Positions 51,002 through 59,281 of a DNA stretch of 64,000 nucleotides are shown here, in pieces (the stretch's first letter is position 1; each line of letters starts with the position of its first letter). A model generated the notes under the pieces. The model worked only from the letters and a program-made list of their open reading frames with translations, did no database searches and was not told the origin of the DNA. A program made the position numbers and the translations under genes. Source of the stretch: Pseudomonas sp. H9 (GTDB lineage Bacteria > Pseudomonadota > Gammaproteobacteria > Pseudomonadales > Pseudomonadaceae); assembly GCF_004353925.1 (NCBI RefSeq), contig NZ_SMOK01000003.1, forward strand, positions 1 to 64,000, read 5' to 3'.

Positions 51002-51973
51002 TCAACGCGCCTCGACGGCGACCCACCAAGGCAGGGTGCGCACCACGCGGATGGGCAGCGCGCGTTCAAGCATCGCCAGCGCCCGGTCAGTGTCGAGCAG
51101 CGGGTAGGTACCGACGACACGCAGGTTGTTAAGCGCAGGATCGATACCCAGATGGCCGCGACGATAGTCCCGCAGGATCTCCAACACCTGCCCCAACGGC
51201 ATGTCCTCAGCCACCAGCACGCCGCGGCTCCAGTCCTGCCGCTGGGCATGCGCCGCTAGCAGCGCCCTGCCCTGCTGCGCATCGAACACCGTCATCTGCC
51301 CTGCCCCCACGGTGATCTGCCGACCGGTGTCGGCGCAGGTTGCCTGGACTGCGCCGGCAAATACGCTCAAGTTCGTCTGCAACCCTTGGTCTCGTACGCT
51401 GAAGCGTGTGCCTAACGGTTGCATCCGGCCTGCCCGCGTCATCACGTGCAGCGGGCGGGCATCGCTTGCTGTCTCAATCAGGACTTCACCGCGATACAGG
51501 CGCAACTGCCGCAGTTGCTCATCGAACGTCACGTCCAGCGCTGTCTCGCTGTTCAGCCACACCTGACTGCCATCGGCAAGCGTCAACGACTGCACCTCGC
51601 CCAGGCCGGTGCGGTAAGTGGCAAACAACGCCCGGGGCGAATCGACCCAGCCCTGCCGCCAGCTGCCCCACCCCAATAGCCCACCAGCGCCCGCCACACA
51701 CAGGCTGCCGAGCAGCGCCCGGCGCGAATGGCGATCACGGCGCACCGTACTCAACACCTGATGCGCCTGCTCCGCGCTGCCGTTGTGGTAGAGGTTGCCG
51801 AAGCGCTGATTGATCCCTTCGACATACCCCCAAGCCAGGCGGTGCCGGGCATCCTCTGCCAGCCAGGCGCTCCACTTCGCCTGAATGAGCGTGTCGTCCG
51901 GCGCAGCATGCAGGCGTGCGAACCAGGCCGCTGCCGCTTGCAGCACGGCGTGGTCAAGGGCCGCCTTACTCAT
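51002..51973 (-). CDS. FecR-type anti-sigma factor / sigma regulator
   Basis: The 323-residue protein has an N-terminal cytosolic sigma-binding part (WSAWLAEDARHRLAWGYVE), a membrane segment (about 87-107, RRALLGSLCVAGAGGLLGWG) and a periplasmic FecR domain (YRTGLGEVQSLTLADGSQVW, LNSETALDV). It receives the signal from the receptor's STN domain. Its ATG overlaps the sigma-factor stop by four bases. Confidence 0.92.
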   Translation of the reverse strand: MSKAALDHAVLQAAAAWFARLHAAPDDTLIQAKWSAWLAEDARHRLAWGYVEGINQRFGNLYHNGSAEQAHQVLSTVRRDRHSRRALLGSLCVAGAGGLLGWGSWRQGWVDSPRALFATYRTGLGEVQSLTLADGSQVWLNSETALDVTFDEQLRQLRLYRGEVLIETASDARPLHVMTRAGRMQPLGTRFSVRDQGLQTNLSVFAGAVQATCADTGRQITVGAGQMTVFDAQQGRALLAAHAQRQDWSRGVLVAEDMPLGQVLEILRDYRRGHLGIDPALNNLRVVGTYPLLDTDRALAMLERALPIRVVRTLPWWVAVEAR

Positions 51974-52506
51974 TTCAGCGCCCCGTCCAGCTCGACTTCC
52001 AGCAGCAGGCACTGGTACATCGCCTGCGCCAGATAGCTGTTCACGCTGCGCTCACTGACCTTCAGGTGCTCGGCAATCTCCCGCTGCTTCATGCCCTGCA
52101 ATTGCGCCAGACAGAACGCCTCGGCTACCCGCTTCGGCATGCGCTCAAGCATCGCCTGCAACTGCCCTAGCGTCTCCAGGATGATTGCCTGGTGCTCCAG
52201 TGACGGCACCTGATGTTCTGGCTGGGCTGCCAGCACATCCAGATAAGCCTGTTCGAGCTGTCGTCGCCGCCAGAAATCCACGCAGGCATTGCGCGACATC
52301 CGCCCCAGGTACGCGCGGGCATGCTCGGCATCGTTGAACACACGGGGTTTGCTCAGCAAGCGGACAAATACGTCCTGGGCCAGGTCGGCCGCATCGCTGG
52401 CATTACCCAGCTTGCGTTGTAGCCACTGGCGGATCCAACCGTGGTGGGCACGGTAGAGATTCTCCAAGTCCGAGCCAAGGGCAGGCGCATCGTGCGGAAC
52501 ATTCAT
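51970..52506 (-). CDS. ECF sigma factor, iron-starvation (FecI-like) type
   Basis: The 178-residue protein has sigma region 2 (LGNASDAADLAQDVFVRLL, RAYLGRMSRNACVDFWRRRQ) and region 4 (MPKRVAEAFCLAQLQGMKQR, EIAEHLKVSERSVNSYLAQA). Start chosen at the ATG before NVPHDAPALG. A Fur-box-like palindrome lies 18 bases upstream, so low iron should switch it on. It should drive the receptor gene downstream. Confidence 0.93.
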   Translation of the reverse strand: MNVPHDAPALGSDLENLYRAHHGWIRQWLQRKLGNASDAADLAQDVFVRLLSKPRVFNDAEHARAYLGRMSRNACVDFWRRRQLEQAYLDVLAAQPEHQVPSLEHQAIILETLGQLQAMLERMPKRVAEAFCLAQLQGMKQREIAEHLKVSERSVNSYLAQAMYQCLLLEVELDGALK

Positions 52507-52523
52507 GGGGAACGAGTCTTGTA

Positions 52524-52544
52524 TGCTAATACGAATGATTAGCA
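52524..52544 (-). promoter_or_regulatory. Fur-box-like palindrome upstream of the ECF sigma gene
   Basis: TGCTAAT-ACGAATG-ATTAGCA has perfect 7-bp arms around a 7-base centre and contains the AATxATTxxxATTA-like core of Fur sites. It lies 18 bases from the sigma start codon, where Fur-Fe would block transcription. Confidence 0.7.
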
Positions 52545-52610
52545 ACTATACCGTTGATACTTATCGCCGGGCAATTGCACGCTCACAGGATTGGCCTATG
52601 GAGCAGGCAC

Positions 52611-52644
52611 AAAAAAGCCGATACCCGCAACGGGTATCGGCTTT
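52611..52644 (-). terminator. Intrinsic terminator of the YkvI-type gene
   Basis: A 14-bp perfect stem (AAAGCCGATACCCG / CGGGTATCGGCTTT, 3-base loop) is followed on the minus strand by TTTTTT. It lies 12 bases past the gene stop at 52657. Confidence 0.95.
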
Positions 52645-52656
52645 GGGGATTAGCCG

Positions 52657-53745
52657 TCAGGAAGCGGCGTTCAGCTCAGCTTGTTGCGCCTTGGCAGCGG
52701 AACGGCTGCGCAGCCAGCTGAAGGCAATGGCGAGAATCAGCGCAAAGCCGACGTAGCCCAGCAGCGGGTATACAGTGCCGACCAGCTTGCTGAAACCACC
52801 CAGGCTCAGGCCCAGACCGACGCATACCGTCACCGCGCTGACCAGCTTGAAGCGGCGCGTGTCCGGCTTGGCAAAGCGGGCGCTGAAGGCGAAGAACATG
52901 CCTACTGCGGTGCTGTAGATCATGCATACCAGGGCAACCGACATCACCACCGTCAGCAGTGGCGAGATACGCCCGGCAAGCGCCAGCGACGGCATTTCGA
53001 TGCCTTGCAGTTGGTTGATGTTGGCGAACAAGCCGATGTTCAGCAGCAGGATCAACGCGCCCAGGCCCAAGCCACCGAGGATACCGCCGACGGCAGCAGC
53101 CTTGGGTTGTTTGGTCAAACCACCGATAACAGCCAGCATCGGGAAACCGACAGCAATGTTGAACGATGCGTACAGCAAGGCGCCGACAAACCAGTTGCCG
53201 GTGACTGTTTCGTTGTTTTCGCGAGCAACGGCGTCGAGGGTCTCAACCGAGGCGTTGTAGTTGAAGATCGAGTAAGTGGTAATGATCAGGACCATGGCCA
53301 GCAGGAACGGCATCACCGCGCTGATCAGGTTGATGATGCGGGTAACGTTCAGGCAGAGGGTGGCAACCACCAGCACGGTCATCAGAATGCCGCCAAACAA
53401 CGGAGGCAGGTTGTACTCCTGGGAGAAGATCGAACCGCTGCCGGCCAGCATCACCACACCGACGCCGTACAGGAAGAACGACAGCACCACGTCGACGACC
53501 AAGCCGACACGAGTGCCGAACAATCGGTAGAGAACTTCCTTGTGTGAGTTCGCTTGCATCTGCGAACTCATCCGAGCGATCTGCATGCCGAGGAAGGCAA
53601 ACAACACACCGCTCACCAGAGTGCCAACAATGCCGATAAGCCCATAGCCGGTGAAGAATTGCAGCACCTCCTGTCCTGAGGCAAAGCCGCCGCCGATAAC
53701 TACAGACATGTAAGCAAGCGCAATCTGGATAGATTGTTTATTCAT
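52657..53745 (-). CDS. YkvI-type membrane transporter
   Basis: The 362-residue protein has about ten membrane helices. Its start, ALAYMSVVIGGGFASGQEVL, is typical of the YkvI family, which belongs to the APC/LeuT-like amino-acid transporter superfamily. The tail is short and polar. The substrate is unknown. A strong terminator follows. The 268 bases upstream hold no gene I can support. Confidence 0.85.
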   Translation of the reverse strand: MNKQSIQIALAYMSVVIGGGFASGQEVLQFFTGYGLIGIVGTLVSGVLFAFLGMQIARMSSQMQANSHKEVLYRLFGTRVGLVVDVVLSFFLYGVGVVMLAGSGSIFSQEYNLPPLFGGILMTVLVVATLCLNVTRIINLISAVMPFLLAMVLIITTYSIFNYNASVETLDAVARENNETVTGNWFVGALLYASFNIAVGFPMLAVIGGLTKQPKAAAVGGILGGLGLGALILLLNIGLFANINQLQGIEMPSLALAGRISPLLTVVMSVALVCMIYSTAVGMFFAFSARFAKPDTRRFKLVSAVTVCVGLGLSLGGFSKLVGTVYPLLGYVGFALILAIAFSWLRSRSAAKAQQAELNAAS

Positions 53746-54013
53746 TACACTTCATCTCGTTCTTAGACTTATTAGTTGCATGGAAAAGAGAGGCAAATCC
53801 TGTCCTCTTTTTCCGCATCGCGAACGTCTGCCTGGCTACACGGCAAGGCTCTGGCCTGCGGGTTCGTGCAGGTAGGCAGACGCAAGGCGCAGTATAGGAA
53901 GAGTGCGCCAGTTGTTTTGACTGAATATGCAGCAAAAACCGGCGGAAAATACCGCAGAAAGAAACTTTGCACTACAAGTTTCTCGAAACAAGTAAAAGTA
54001 ACCGCAAATTTTT

Positions 54014-54364
54014 CTACATTTTGTTACAACTTAATTGCGTAAACGCCAGGTAATAGCCATTGCAATCGCGAATACCAAACTCTCTTGAGCCGTAGGGCAT
54101 GTCTTGCAGCGGCCAGGCAATAACGGCTTTTTCTTTGACAGACTCAAAGTAGCGATCGACCTGTGGGATCGCACAATAAATGGTGCCCGTACACCCGACA
54201 GCGCTGCCCCACAGGTCATCCCGGGTGAAGATCAGGCGGCAATCCTCCAGTTGCACCGTCAGCGTTGCATCCTGTGAGTCGCTGACCGTGAAGCCGAGCG
54301 TGTCACGGTAGTAGACGCGGGTGCTTTGCAGGTCTGTGCTGCGCAGCAGCAAGGTGATTGGCAT
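54014..54364 (-). CDS. VOC (glyoxalase/bleomycin-resistance fold) protein
   Basis: The 116-residue protein has the VOC pattern: ITLLLRSTDLQSTRVYYRDT followed by LGFTV, then VDRYFESVKEKAVIAWPLQD and the end GIRDCNGYYLAF. Reaction unknown. It is divergent from the LysR pair across a REP pair. Confidence 0.87.
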   Translation of the reverse strand: MPITLLLRSTDLQSTRVYYRDTLGFTVSDSQDATLTVQLEDCRLIFTRDDLWGSAVGCTGTIYCAIPQVDRYFESVKEKAVIAWPLQDMPYGSREFGIRDCNGYYLAFTQLSCNKM

Positions 54365-54403
54365 GTTGATCTCCGGCGGTGCTAAGTTTGCTCGACCCTG
54401 GTG

Positions 54404-54476
54404 AGTAGGAGCGGGCTTGCCCCGCGATACAGGGTATCTGACAAATCGCTATCGCGGGGCAAGCCCGCTCCTACTG
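54404..54476. repeat. REP pair (inverted)
   Basis: GTAGGAGCGGGCTTGCCCCG and its complement flank a 30-base spacer, here in a promoter-side intergenic region between divergent genes. Confidence 0.9.
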
Positions 54477-54492
54477 CAAGGTGGCAGTGACT

Positions 54493-55404
54493 GTGGATAG
54501 ATTTCAGGAAATGAAAGTGCTGCTGGCCGTGGCCGAAGCCGAAAGCTTTGCTGGTGGTGCAAAGCTGCTGGGCATGTCGCCCCCCAGTGTGACCCGGGTC
54601 ATTGCCGGCCTGGAAAATCGCCTCGGCACCCTGTTGCTGGCACGAACCACACGCAGCCTGCGCATGACGGAGGCCGGCCGACGGTATGTGGAGGACTGCA
54701 AGCGCATCCTGCTGGACCTGCAAGAAGCCGAGGAGTTGGCCAGCGGCAGCAGCGTTCGCGCACGAGGCAACCTGACGGTCACCGCCCCGGTGATGTTCGG
54801 CGAGCTGTACATGATTCCCTTGATCACCGAGTACCTGGCCGACCACCCGCAGGTGTCGATCAACGCCATGCTGGTGGACCGCCTGGTGAGTATGGTCGAT
54901 GAAGGCCTGGACGTTGCCATCCGCATTGGCCCCTTGGCCGATACCGGCCTGCACGCGGTGAAGGTCGGGCAGATCCGTCCAGTCATTTGCGCTGCTCCGA
55001 GCTTTCTCGATCGGGTCGGCAGGCCGCAAACACCCAAGGACGTGATGGCCGCCCCGGTGGTGATGTCTTCGGCCAGCAGCCTGCTGACCGACTGGCAGTT
55101 TCAGGTGAACGGCGACACGCTGACGCTGCACCCCGAACCGCGCTTGCTGGTCAGTTCCAATCAAGCCGCGATCAATGCCGCACGCATGGGCTGGGGGTTC
55201 ACCCGCGTACTGTCGTATCAAGCTGCCGATGCGGTGACCAAAGGCGAGCTGGAAATCGTCCTTGAGACCTACGAGACCCGCGCAATACCCGTGCACATCT
55301 TGTATCAAGGCGGCAAACGCGTTCCTGCCAAGGTACGCACCTTCGTCGACCATTGCGCCAGGCACTTCTTGCAAGACCCGGCGCTGCAAGCGCCCACAGC
55401 ATGA
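54493..55404 (+). CDS. LysR-family regulator 1
   Basis: The 303-residue protein has the LysR helix-turn-helix (ESFAGGAKLLGMSPPSVTRV, then ENRLGTLLLARTTRSLRMTE) and a substrate-binding-like C-domain. I chose the GTG at 54493 because the family begins Met-Asp-Arg-Phe-Gln-Glu-Met; AAGGTGG lies ten bases upstream. GTGs at 54481 and 54487 are alternatives. Its TGA overlaps the next LysR gene by four bases. Confidence 0.9.
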   Translation: MDRFQEMKVLLAVAEAESFAGGAKLLGMSPPSVTRVIAGLENRLGTLLLARTTRSLRMTEAGRRYVEDCKRILLDLQEAEELASGSSVRARGNLTVTAPVMFGELYMIPLITEYLADHPQVSINAMLVDRLVSMVDEGLDVAIRIGPLADTGLHAVKVGQIRPVICAAPSFLDRVGRPQTPKDVMAAPVVMSSASSLLTDWQFQVNGDTLTLHPEPRLLVSSNQAAINAARMGWGFTRVLSYQAADAVTKGELEIVLETYETRAIPVHILYQGGKRVPAKVRTFVDHCARHFLQDPALQAPTA

Positions 55405-56303
55405 ATCGCTTCCGTGAACTGCAAACCTTTGCAGCCGTGGTACAAACCGGTAGCCTGGCCGCCGCCGCGCGGCAGCTTGAAGTGTCACCCGCGACCGTTA
55501 TGCGCACCCTGGCGTCTCTGGAGGCGCGGCTGAACAATCGGCTGTTGATACGCGGGCCTCGTGGTGTTGAGCTGAGCCCCGCCGGCGAGCAGTTTGCCCA
55601 GAGCTGTCGCTACATTCTGGAGCAAACCGAAGTGGCCGAACGCTCGGCTGCCGGGGTACATGCCTGCCCCGGCGGGAAGCTGACTGTCTCGTTACCCTTG
55701 CTGATGGAGCATCAGATACTCACGCCCATCGCCGTTGCTTACCTGGCCGCTTACCCCGACGTATACCTCGCCACCCAGGCAGGTGAAGGTGTGCCCAAGC
55801 TGCTGGAGGAAGGCATTGATGTCGCATTGGTCGTCGGCCAACTGCCAAGTTCCTCTGAATTCGCCCTGCCGCTGGGGGTGGTCCGGCCGATGGTCTGCGC
55901 CGCCCCCGACTACTTGGCCCGCTGGGGACGACCGGCCACACCCGACGCCCTCAAGCACCACCGCACGGTGCTGACAACTTCGCCAGGCTATGAAGCGCAC
56001 TGGCGCTTTACCTGCGACGGCACCCCTCGCCTGGTCAAACCTGTACCGACACTGACCTGCACAACCCAAGGCGCAGCGATCAAAGCCGCCACCCTTGGGC
56101 TTGGCCTGATTCGCTGCATGAACTATGAAGCTCATGATGAACTGCAGCGTGGCCTGCTTGAGCCGGTGCTGCAGGACGTTGCCGGCCCGGCCCTCCCCGT
56201 GCAGTTGATTTACCGCCATGGCCGCCGGGCCGAGGCGCGCGTGCGAAGCTTCATCGACTTCGCCACCCCCAGGCTGCGTGCCCACCCGGCTTTTAGCGCC
56301 TGA
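55401..56303 (+). CDS. LysR-family regulator 2
   Basis: The 300-residue protein opens with NRFRELQTFAAVVQTGSLAA and has LEVSPATVMRTLASLEARLN as recognition helix. It is a paralogue of the preceding LysR gene in the same CrgA-like subgroup; the two are translationally coupled. Such tandem pairs are unusual because most LysR genes stand alone. Likely targets are the GST and the reductase fusion just downstream. Confidence 0.9.
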   Translation: MNRFRELQTFAAVVQTGSLAAAARQLEVSPATVMRTLASLEARLNNRLLIRGPRGVELSPAGEQFAQSCRYILEQTEVAERSAAGVHACPGGKLTVSLPLLMEHQILTPIAVAYLAAYPDVYLATQAGEGVPKLLEEGIDVALVVGQLPSSSEFALPLGVVRPMVCAAPDYLARWGRPATPDALKHHRTVLTTSPGYEAHWRFTCDGTPRLVKPVPTLTCTTQGAAIKAATLGLGLIRCMNYEAHDELQRGLLEPVLQDVAGPALPVQLIYRHGRRAEARVRSFIDFATPRLRAHPAFSA

Positions 56304-56432
56304 TACCACTGTTTCAGAAAACGAAATTATGGATTGCTCGGCATGGTGATTCTGCTGGGTTGCGCATAGGCGCAACATGGCGCTACCCGCACAGCGTTGC
56401 GCGGGCCACCCACTCTGTTACGGAGCATGACC

Positions 56433-57059
56433 ATGCCACAGCCGATCAAACTGTATCGTCACCCGTTGTCCGGCCACGCCCATCGCGTCGAGCTCATGCT
56501 TTCACTGCTGCAACTGCCTGGCGAGCTGGTGTTTGTCGACCTGGCCAATGCCGCGCATAAATCGCCTGAGTTCCTCGCCATCAACGCCTTCGGCCAGATA
56601 CCGGTGATCGACGACAACGGCACCCTGATCAGCGACTCCAACGCGATCCTGGTCTACCTGGCGAAGCAGTATGGCAATGGCCGTTGGTATGCCGACGATG
56701 CGCTGAGCGCCGCACACATTCAGCGCTGGCTGTCGGTGGCTGCAGGCCAGGTGGCTTTCGGCCCGGCAGCAGCCCGGCTGATCACGGTGTTCGGTGCAAC
56801 GTTCAATGCCGAAGAAGTCATCAACCGCGCCCACGCCCTGCTCAAGGTGATGGACAGCGAACTGGCCATGCGCCCTTTCCTCGTTGGCACTGAGCCCAGC
56901 ATTGCCGATGTTGCCAACTACAGCTACATCGCCCACGCCCCGGAAGGCAACGTGTCGCTGGAGGCCTACCCGAATGTGCGTGCCTGGTTGCAGCGGGTCG
57001 AAGCGCTGCCTGGCTTCGTACCCATGCAGCGCACAGCAGCCGGGCTACAGGCCAGCTAA
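56433..57059 (+). CDS. Glutathione S-transferase
   Basis: The 208-residue protein has a thioredoxin-fold N-domain ([20 protein letters not shown], with [11 protein letters not shown] and [15 protein letters not shown] for glutathione binding) and a helical C-domain with [19 protein letters not shown] preferred the second ATG (56433), because GGAG is seven bases away from it and only two from the first. The fusion reductase gene follows after 47 bases. Confidence 0.92.
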   Translation: MPQPIKLYRHPLSGHAHRVELMLSLLQLPGELVFVDLANAAHKSPEFLAINAFGQIPVIDDNGTLISDSNAILVYLAKQYGNGRWYADDALSAAHIQRWLSVAAGQVAFGPAAARLITVFGATFNAEEVINRAHALLKVMDSELAMRPFLVGTEPSIADVANYSYIAHAPEGNVSLEAYPNVRAWLQRVEALPGFVPMQRTAAGLQAS

Positions 57060-57106
57060 GTCCAGGCTGCCGGATGCCCCGGCAGCCCTCTCGAGGAGCA
57101 CACCCC

Positions 57107-59152
57107 TTGAACGCTCTTCCCAAGCACCGTCACTCGCCTTGGCATGCCGGTGAAAAAACACTGCAAGCTGCCTTTAATGTCGCGGAGCAAATGGAGGTCA
57201 TCGGCCAGAAGGTCATCCGCAATTACATGCCCGATCAGCATCGTGAGTTCTATCAGCAGTTGCCGTTTATGGTGGTCGGCGCGGTAGATGCCCAACAGCG
57301 ACCGTGGGCCACGATACTCGAGGGGCCCGAAGGTTTTGTCAGCTCCCCGGACCCACAGCACCTGCTGGTAGCTACTCAGGCCACTGCACAAGACCCGGCT
57401 GCGACGGGGCTTCGCACCGGCCAGGCCATCGGCATGCTGGGTATCGAGCTGCACACCCGTCGGCGCAACCGCATCAACGGTGTGATCCGCAACGCCTGCG
57501 GGCAAGGTTTCGAAGTTGAGGTCGAGCACTCCTACGGTAACTGCCCCAAGTACATTCAGACGCGCAGTTTCACCCGCTCCCTGCAACCGGAACCTGCTAG
57601 CGCACCTCGGCAGGATTTCACCGAACTGGATGAGCGCAGCACGGCGCTGATCCGCACAGCCGACACTTTTTTTGTCGCCAGCTACGTCGATCATGACCCG
57701 CACCATCGCGCTGTGGACGTCTCCCATCGCGGAGGACGCGCGGGCTTCGTTAACGTGCAAGGCAATCGCCTGACCATTCCAGACTATGCCGGCAACCTGT
57801 TCTTCAATACCTTGGGTAATCTGTTGTCCAATCCGGTTGCCGGGCTGCTCTTCATCGACTTCAACAGCGGCGACTTACTGCAACTGACCGGGCGCACCGA
57901 ACTGATTCTGGACGACCCGTTGATCAAGGCCTTTGAAGGCGCCCAAAGGCTGTGGGCATTCGAGGTCGAACAGGCGGTCTTGCGCCCCGCCGCCTTCTCC
58001 CTGCGCTGGCAGTTTCACGACTATGCACCCACCAGCCTGGAGACCGGCACTTGGGCACAAGCCGAAGAACGTCTGCGTCAGAGCGAGCAGCGTCGGCAGT
58101 GGCACGCATGGCGAGTGACGCGCGTTCAGCAGGAAAGTAGCGATATCCGCTCGTTTTACCTGGAGCCGCAAGACAACAGCGAGATCACATTCATTGCTGG
58201 CCAACATCTGCCGATCCGCATTCTGACCGCCGATGCAGAAACCCTGATTCGCACCTACAGCGTCTCCAGCGCGCCCTCCGACGGGCATGTGCGCATCAGC
58301 GTCAAACAGCAAGGCAAGGCCTCACAGCACCTGCACACCCAGGTGCAAGTGGGCGATGTGCTGCAAGTGCGACCACCGTTGGGCAATTTCATGCTCACCG
58401 ATGACACCGAACGTCCGGTGGTACTGATTGGCGCGGGCGTCGGTATCACGCCGATGATGTCGATGGTCAGAGCGCTGGTCGCGCAAATCCAGCAACAGCA
58501 AAGAACATGTCCGATTCATATGTTCCAAAGCGCCAGAACCCTGGGCGACCTGCCCTTTCAAGCAGAACTTCAAGCGTTACTGCAACACGCTGCCGGGCTG
58601 CTGCACATTCATCGCACCTTGAGTCGCCCCGACGCAGACGCGGTACTTGAGCGCGACTACCAACTGGCCGGTCGTTTGAGTTTTGCCCAGGTCAAAGCCC
58701 GACTCCCGCTGGATGACTACGACTTCTACCTCTGTGGCCCGGCGGGCTTTCTTCAGGACATGTATGACGGCCTGCGTGGCGTGAACATCCCCGACGCGCG
58801 CATCCACGCCGAGACCTTCGGCCCCTCGGCGTTGCACCGCGTGGAAACAACACCGTCAACGACACAAGCGGCCACGGCGCCGGTACCGGTTTACTTCGCC
58901 AACTCAGCGACCGAGGCACGCTGGAAGCCCGACAGCGGTAGCCTGCTGGAGCTCGCCGAGAGCCGCGGCCTGAACCCCGAATTCAGCTGTCGTGGTGGCT
59001 CCTGCGGAACCTGCGCCACGCGCTTGATCAGTGGCAACGTGCACTACAGCAACCCACCGGCTGAGCTGCCTGCGGCTGGCAACGTGTTGATCTGCTGTGC
59101 AGTCCCTGCGCAACCGCAAGATACTACTGAGCCGCTGGTCCTCGATCTTTAG
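57107..59152 (+). CDS. Three-domain redox protein: PNPOx-like, FNR-type reductase, 2Fe-2S ferredoxin
   Basis: The 681-residue protein starts at TTG with GAGGAG eight bases upstream. Residues 1-340 are a pyridoxamine-phosphate-oxidase-like flavin domain (FYQQLPFMVVGAVDAQQRPW, GNLFFNTLGNLLSNPVAG). Residues ~345-580 are a ferredoxin-reductase module (IRTYSVSSAPSDGHVRISVK for FAD, VVLIGAGVGITPMMSM and LCGPAGF for NAD(P)H). Residues ~595-681 are a plant-type ferredoxin with CRGGSCGTC and a distal Cys in LICCAVP. It can pass electrons from NAD(P)H to an oxygenase or act on a thiol or nitro compound. It probably forms an operon with the GST. Confidence 0.92.
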   Translation: MNALPKHRHSPWHAGEKTLQAAFNVAEQMEVIGQKVIRNYMPDQHREFYQQLPFMVVGAVDAQQRPWATILEGPEGFVSSPDPQHLLVATQATAQDPAATGLRTGQAIGMLGIELHTRRRNRINGVIRNACGQGFEVEVEHSYGNCPKYIQTRSFTRSLQPEPASAPRQDFTELDERSTALIRTADTFFVASYVDHDPHHRAVDVSHRGGRAGFVNVQGNRLTIPDYAGNLFFNTLGNLLSNPVAGLLFIDFNSGDLLQLTGRTELILDDPLIKAFEGAQRLWAFEVEQAVLRPAAFSLRWQFHDYAPTSLETGTWAQAEERLRQSEQRRQWHAWRVTRVQQESSDIRSFYLEPQDNSEITFIAGQHLPIRILTADAETLIRTYSVSSAPSDGHVRISVKQQGKASQHLHTQVQVGDVLQVRPPLGNFMLTDDTERPVVLIGAGVGITPMMSMVRALVAQIQQQQRTCPIHMFQSARTLGDLPFQAELQALLQHAAGLLHIHRTLSRPDADAVLERDYQLAGRLSFAQVKARLPLDDYDFYLCGPAGFLQDMYDGLRGVNIPDARIHAETFGPSALHRVETTPSTTQAATAPVPVYFANSATEARWKPDSGSLLELAESRGLNPEFSCRGGSCGTCATRLISGNVHYSNPPAELPAAGNVLICCAVPAQPQDTTEPLVLDL

Positions 59153-59158
59153 TCTTGT

Positions 59159-59200
59159 AAGCTGCAAGCTGCAAGCTGCAAGCTGCAAGCTGCAAACTTT
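59159..59200 (+). repeat. Heptamer tandem repeat (AAGCTGC)n
   Basis: Five perfect AAGCTGC units (59159-59193) are followed by AAACTTT, seven bases after the fusion-gene stop. It is a one-base variant of the array behind tssA. Confidence 0.95.
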
Positions 59201-59281
59201 GGCGCGCTAGTGCAGGCAACGCGGTTTGCGATTTCAGTAGGTCGGGCCTGTTCCATCATTACGGGCGCCAAGACGCGATAC

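Noticed and set aside
53776..54042. 88-codon open frame in the gap before the YkvI-type gene
   Set aside because: It has no ribosome-binding site, poor codon choice and overlaps the end of the VOC gene on the other strand.
54382..55488. 368-codon open frame on the minus strand
   Set aside because: It is antisense to the first LysR gene, and its ends read through the REP pair.
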